A DNA stretch of 64,000 bases from Bradyrhizobium sp. Ghvi (GTDB lineage Bacteria; Pseudomonadota; Alphaproteobacteria; Rhizobiales; Xanthobacteraceae): contig NZ_FOVU01000004.1 of assembly GCF_900115265.1 (NCBI RefSeq), positions 618,987 through 682,986 on the forward strand, written 5' to 3'. The notes below the pieces were generated by a model. That model was not told the origin of the DNA and did no database searches. It was given only the letters and a program-made list of their open reading frames with translations. Position numbers and translations under genes: made by a program. Shown here one piece after another: positions 62,651 to 64,000 of this stretch. Position 1 is the stretch's first letter. Each line of letters begins with the position of its first letter.

Positions 62651-62800
62651 ATGATCCGCAAGCTCGCATCGGGTGAATACCGGCTCTATTCGCGCAAGGT
62701 GAATCCCAAGACCGGCAAGCGCCGCAACCTCGGCACGTTCAAAAGCCGCGCGGCCGCCGAAAAGCACGAGCGCGAGGTGCAGTATTTCAAGCGGCACTGA
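62651..62800 (+). CDS. Small basic protein of 49 residues
   Basis: A short gene with strong AGGAGG upstream of ATG 62651. The product opens MIRKLASGEYRLYSRKVN, has TGKRRNLGTFKSRAAAEKHE and ends QYFKRH. High Lys/Arg content and beta-then-helix pattern suggest a small nucleic-acid- or ribosome-associated protein. Very similar small proteins seem widespread in Rhizobiales, by my recall. Function is unknown. Confidence 0.85.
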   Translation: MIRKLASGEYRLYSRKVNPKTGKRRNLGTFKSRAAAEKHEREVQYFKRH

Positions 62801-62810
62801 TGCCTGGCGA

Positions 62811-62993
62811 ATGTCGGCCGAGTCAGAAAGTCGATCCCAACTTTCGGCCGTTGATGGGGCCGACGTCACCACGATCAAGCTGCGCGACCGCACCGGGGGA
62901 TCGACCATCCTGCTGGAGGGCAGGGCGGATGCGATGCCCTAGGGCGTCGTTGGTTCGTTCACGGCGGCAGAATTGCTGCGACTGATCCAATGA
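62811..62993 (+). pseudogene. Small open frame interrupted by an in-frame TAG
   Basis: ATG 62811 opens a frame reading DVTTIKLRDRTGGSTILLEG and RADAMP, then TAG at 62940. It continues GVVGSFTAAELLRLIQ to TGA 62991. The part after the TAG looks as protein-like as the part before, so this is either a small gene broken by a nonsense mutation or a 43-residue gene whose tail is chance. It lies 10 bp after the 49-residue gene. Confidence 0.4.
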
Positions 62994-63000
62994 GTTCGCT

Positions 63001-63611
63001 GCTAGCTGCCGGCTGGTGGGATCGGGCGAAAATGAAACGCGATGTCGCGGACATATCCGCTTCGGCGCGACCATCTTCAGCTTCGGCTGGTGCTGCAAGA
63101 CATCGCGGGCTGCGCATTGAGCGGACGTTGCCCGCGAAGGGAATGATGCAGGCTATCCAGTGGCTGGAAGCCGCAATCTTCCGACAAACTCGCCTTGCGC
63201 TTGAACCGTCATTGCCTGCCGCGCACCTGGTGCGGCTTCTAAAAGGAGACATGGCGAATGGCTTTTTCTAAAGCGTTGGACAGAAAAAGCCCGCCTCCGA
63301 GTCAATGGGAAGAACGGAGGGAAAAAGCTCAAATGAATATTCCCCGGCCGACTTTGAAATGCGTCCGGAGGCGGGGCCTATGGCTAAAGTATTCCAACTT
63401 CCAAATGGCAGGCGGCAGTCCGTAAGCCTGATCACCCACCCGCCGCATCAGCCCTAACGGACTGATGTCATCGAAAGATAGCACCCAGAGCAAATCGGCC
63501 CAACGCCAGAGTAGCCTATGGAGCGAACTGCGACCCGGCGACGATGGCTCTTGGCGCGAAGCGGACGTGCGACCAATGGAGCGGCCGGGTGTGCCGGCCG
63601 CTCCGAGCTCG
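63001..63611. other. Gene-poor region
   Basis: No supportable gene. At 63246-63254 a good ribosome binding site (AAAAGGAGAC) precedes ATG 63252, but the frame stops after six codons. GCCCGCCTCCG (63289) and CGGAGGCGGGGC (63366) form a widely spaced inverted repeat. The stretch looks like decayed sequence. Confidence 0.4.
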
Positions 63612-63887
63612 TCACTGCTTTGCCAAGGCAGCCAAGATTGGACCGGCTTCGGCATCTTCAACGCAAGGCGTAACGGTGATTTCCATCACATTCGCCCATT
63701 GGGCGTACCATTGGTACATGGCCTTCGGGTCGTTGCTTTCCGAGATTGCAAAGCCTGTCCCATTCATTCCGTGCCAGCGGCCAAGCATCTTCACGCCCTC
63801 GGGTGGCGCGCCCCCTGTCTTCAAAAATTTCTCGATGGCGGAATCGATCAGATTCGGCGGCAACTTCCAGCTTGAGATGTACTTCAT
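63612..63887 (-). CDS. DUF3303 protein
   Basis: A 91-residue protein. ATG 63887, with GGAGATT upstream, begins MKYISSWKLPPNLIDSAIEKFLKTG, then PPEGVKMLGRWHGMNGTGFAISESNDPKAMYQWYAQW, the pattern of the DUF3303 (dimeric alpha/beta barrel-like) family. An upstream in-frame start would add nine residues, but lacks a ribosome binding site. The function is unknown. Its codon use looks less G/C-biased than its neighbours, which hints at separate origin. Confidence 0.85.
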   Translation of the reverse strand: MKYISSWKLPPNLIDSAIEKFLKTGGAPPEGVKMLGRWHGMNGTGFAISESNDPKAMYQWYAQWANVMEITVTPCVEDAEAGPILAALAKQ

Positions 63888-64000
63888 TGCAATCTCCAAT
63901 CTGAAATAACCCATTCGCCTTACGGCGGTGCGAATTCAATCACGAACTGAGACGCTTGCAAGTATCGATTTTGGATCTTTGGCCACCTGCTCGGCGTGTC
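63888..64000. other. Window edge upstream of the DUF3303 gene
   Basis: This short stretch must carry the promoter of the DUF3303 gene. I see no other gene within it. Confidence 0.4.

Noticed and set aside
62990-63271. A 93-residue plus-strand frame near the right end
   Set aside because: Composition and start context do not look coding, and there is no recognised family.

Overview
The window looks like chromosome of a Bradyrhizobium-type alphaproteobacterium (order Rhizobiales). Codon use is strongly G/C-ending, there is a eukaryote-type glutamine synthetase II beside a DUF2735 gene, an HdaA-type DnaA homologue, several intergenic repeat families of the Rhizobiales type, and many small secreted proteins. 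I see no rRNA, intact tRNA, CRISPR array, prophage or conjugation module. Genus and species are inferred from gene content only.

Layout. 0-4.3 kb: an ABC-F ATPase, a small NepR-like protein, a Gly/His/Trp-rich secreted protein, ndk and a TerC-family membrane protein. 4.3-8.8 kb: a CusB/CusA-type metal efflux operon with a DUF3240 protein. 8.9-16.2 kb: a core block of ppx, ppk, hdaA and a CDP-alcohol phosphatidyltransferase, divergent from purMN, then cspA. 16.6-20.9 kb: an autotransporter-like outer membrane protein, then a LysR regulator divergent from a tight four-gene cassette (two GNAT-type proteins, an isochorismatase-fold protein lacking catalytic residues, and a 54-residue protein). 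20.9-26.4 kb: an IclR-controlled catabolic cluster (FAD monooxygenase, AAHS-type MFS transporter) and a class III aminotransferase; two near-identical palindromes mark the probable IclR operators.

26.6-37.1 kb: rnd and aspS, which in many alphaproteobacteria lie close together, are here separated by an accessory stretch. It holds a degraded oxidoreductase fragment, an ATPase-less sugar or glycerophosphodiester-type ABC importer operon led by a phosphodiesterase, a RAYT transposase framed by two REP palindromes, and selO. 37.4-48.2 kb: malic enzyme, DoxX, a DHFR-like protein, a polysaccharide deacetylase, a large L,D-transpeptidase, CreA, small secreted proteins, and a MocR regulator divergent from an FMN-binding protein. 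48.3-53.4 kb: an M20 peptidase and a complete tryptophan-to-anthranilate kynurenine operon (formamidase-like hydrolase, kynA, kynU), then a hotdog thioesterase. 53.6-64 kb: GNAT, DUF2161 nuclease-like, two GrlR-family proteins, an SDR, a tyrosine phosphatase, a MliC-like protein, DUF2735 divergent from glnII (with a sigma-54 promoter and NtrC-like site), a leaderless ModA-like protein, a Sel1 protein, cytochrome c, tiny proteins and DUF3303.

The best candidates for undescribed biology are the LysR/GNAT/pseudo-isochorismatase cassette (18.8-20.9 kb), the paired IclR operators, the RAYT with its REP pair, and the single- and double-domain GrlR-like paralogues.
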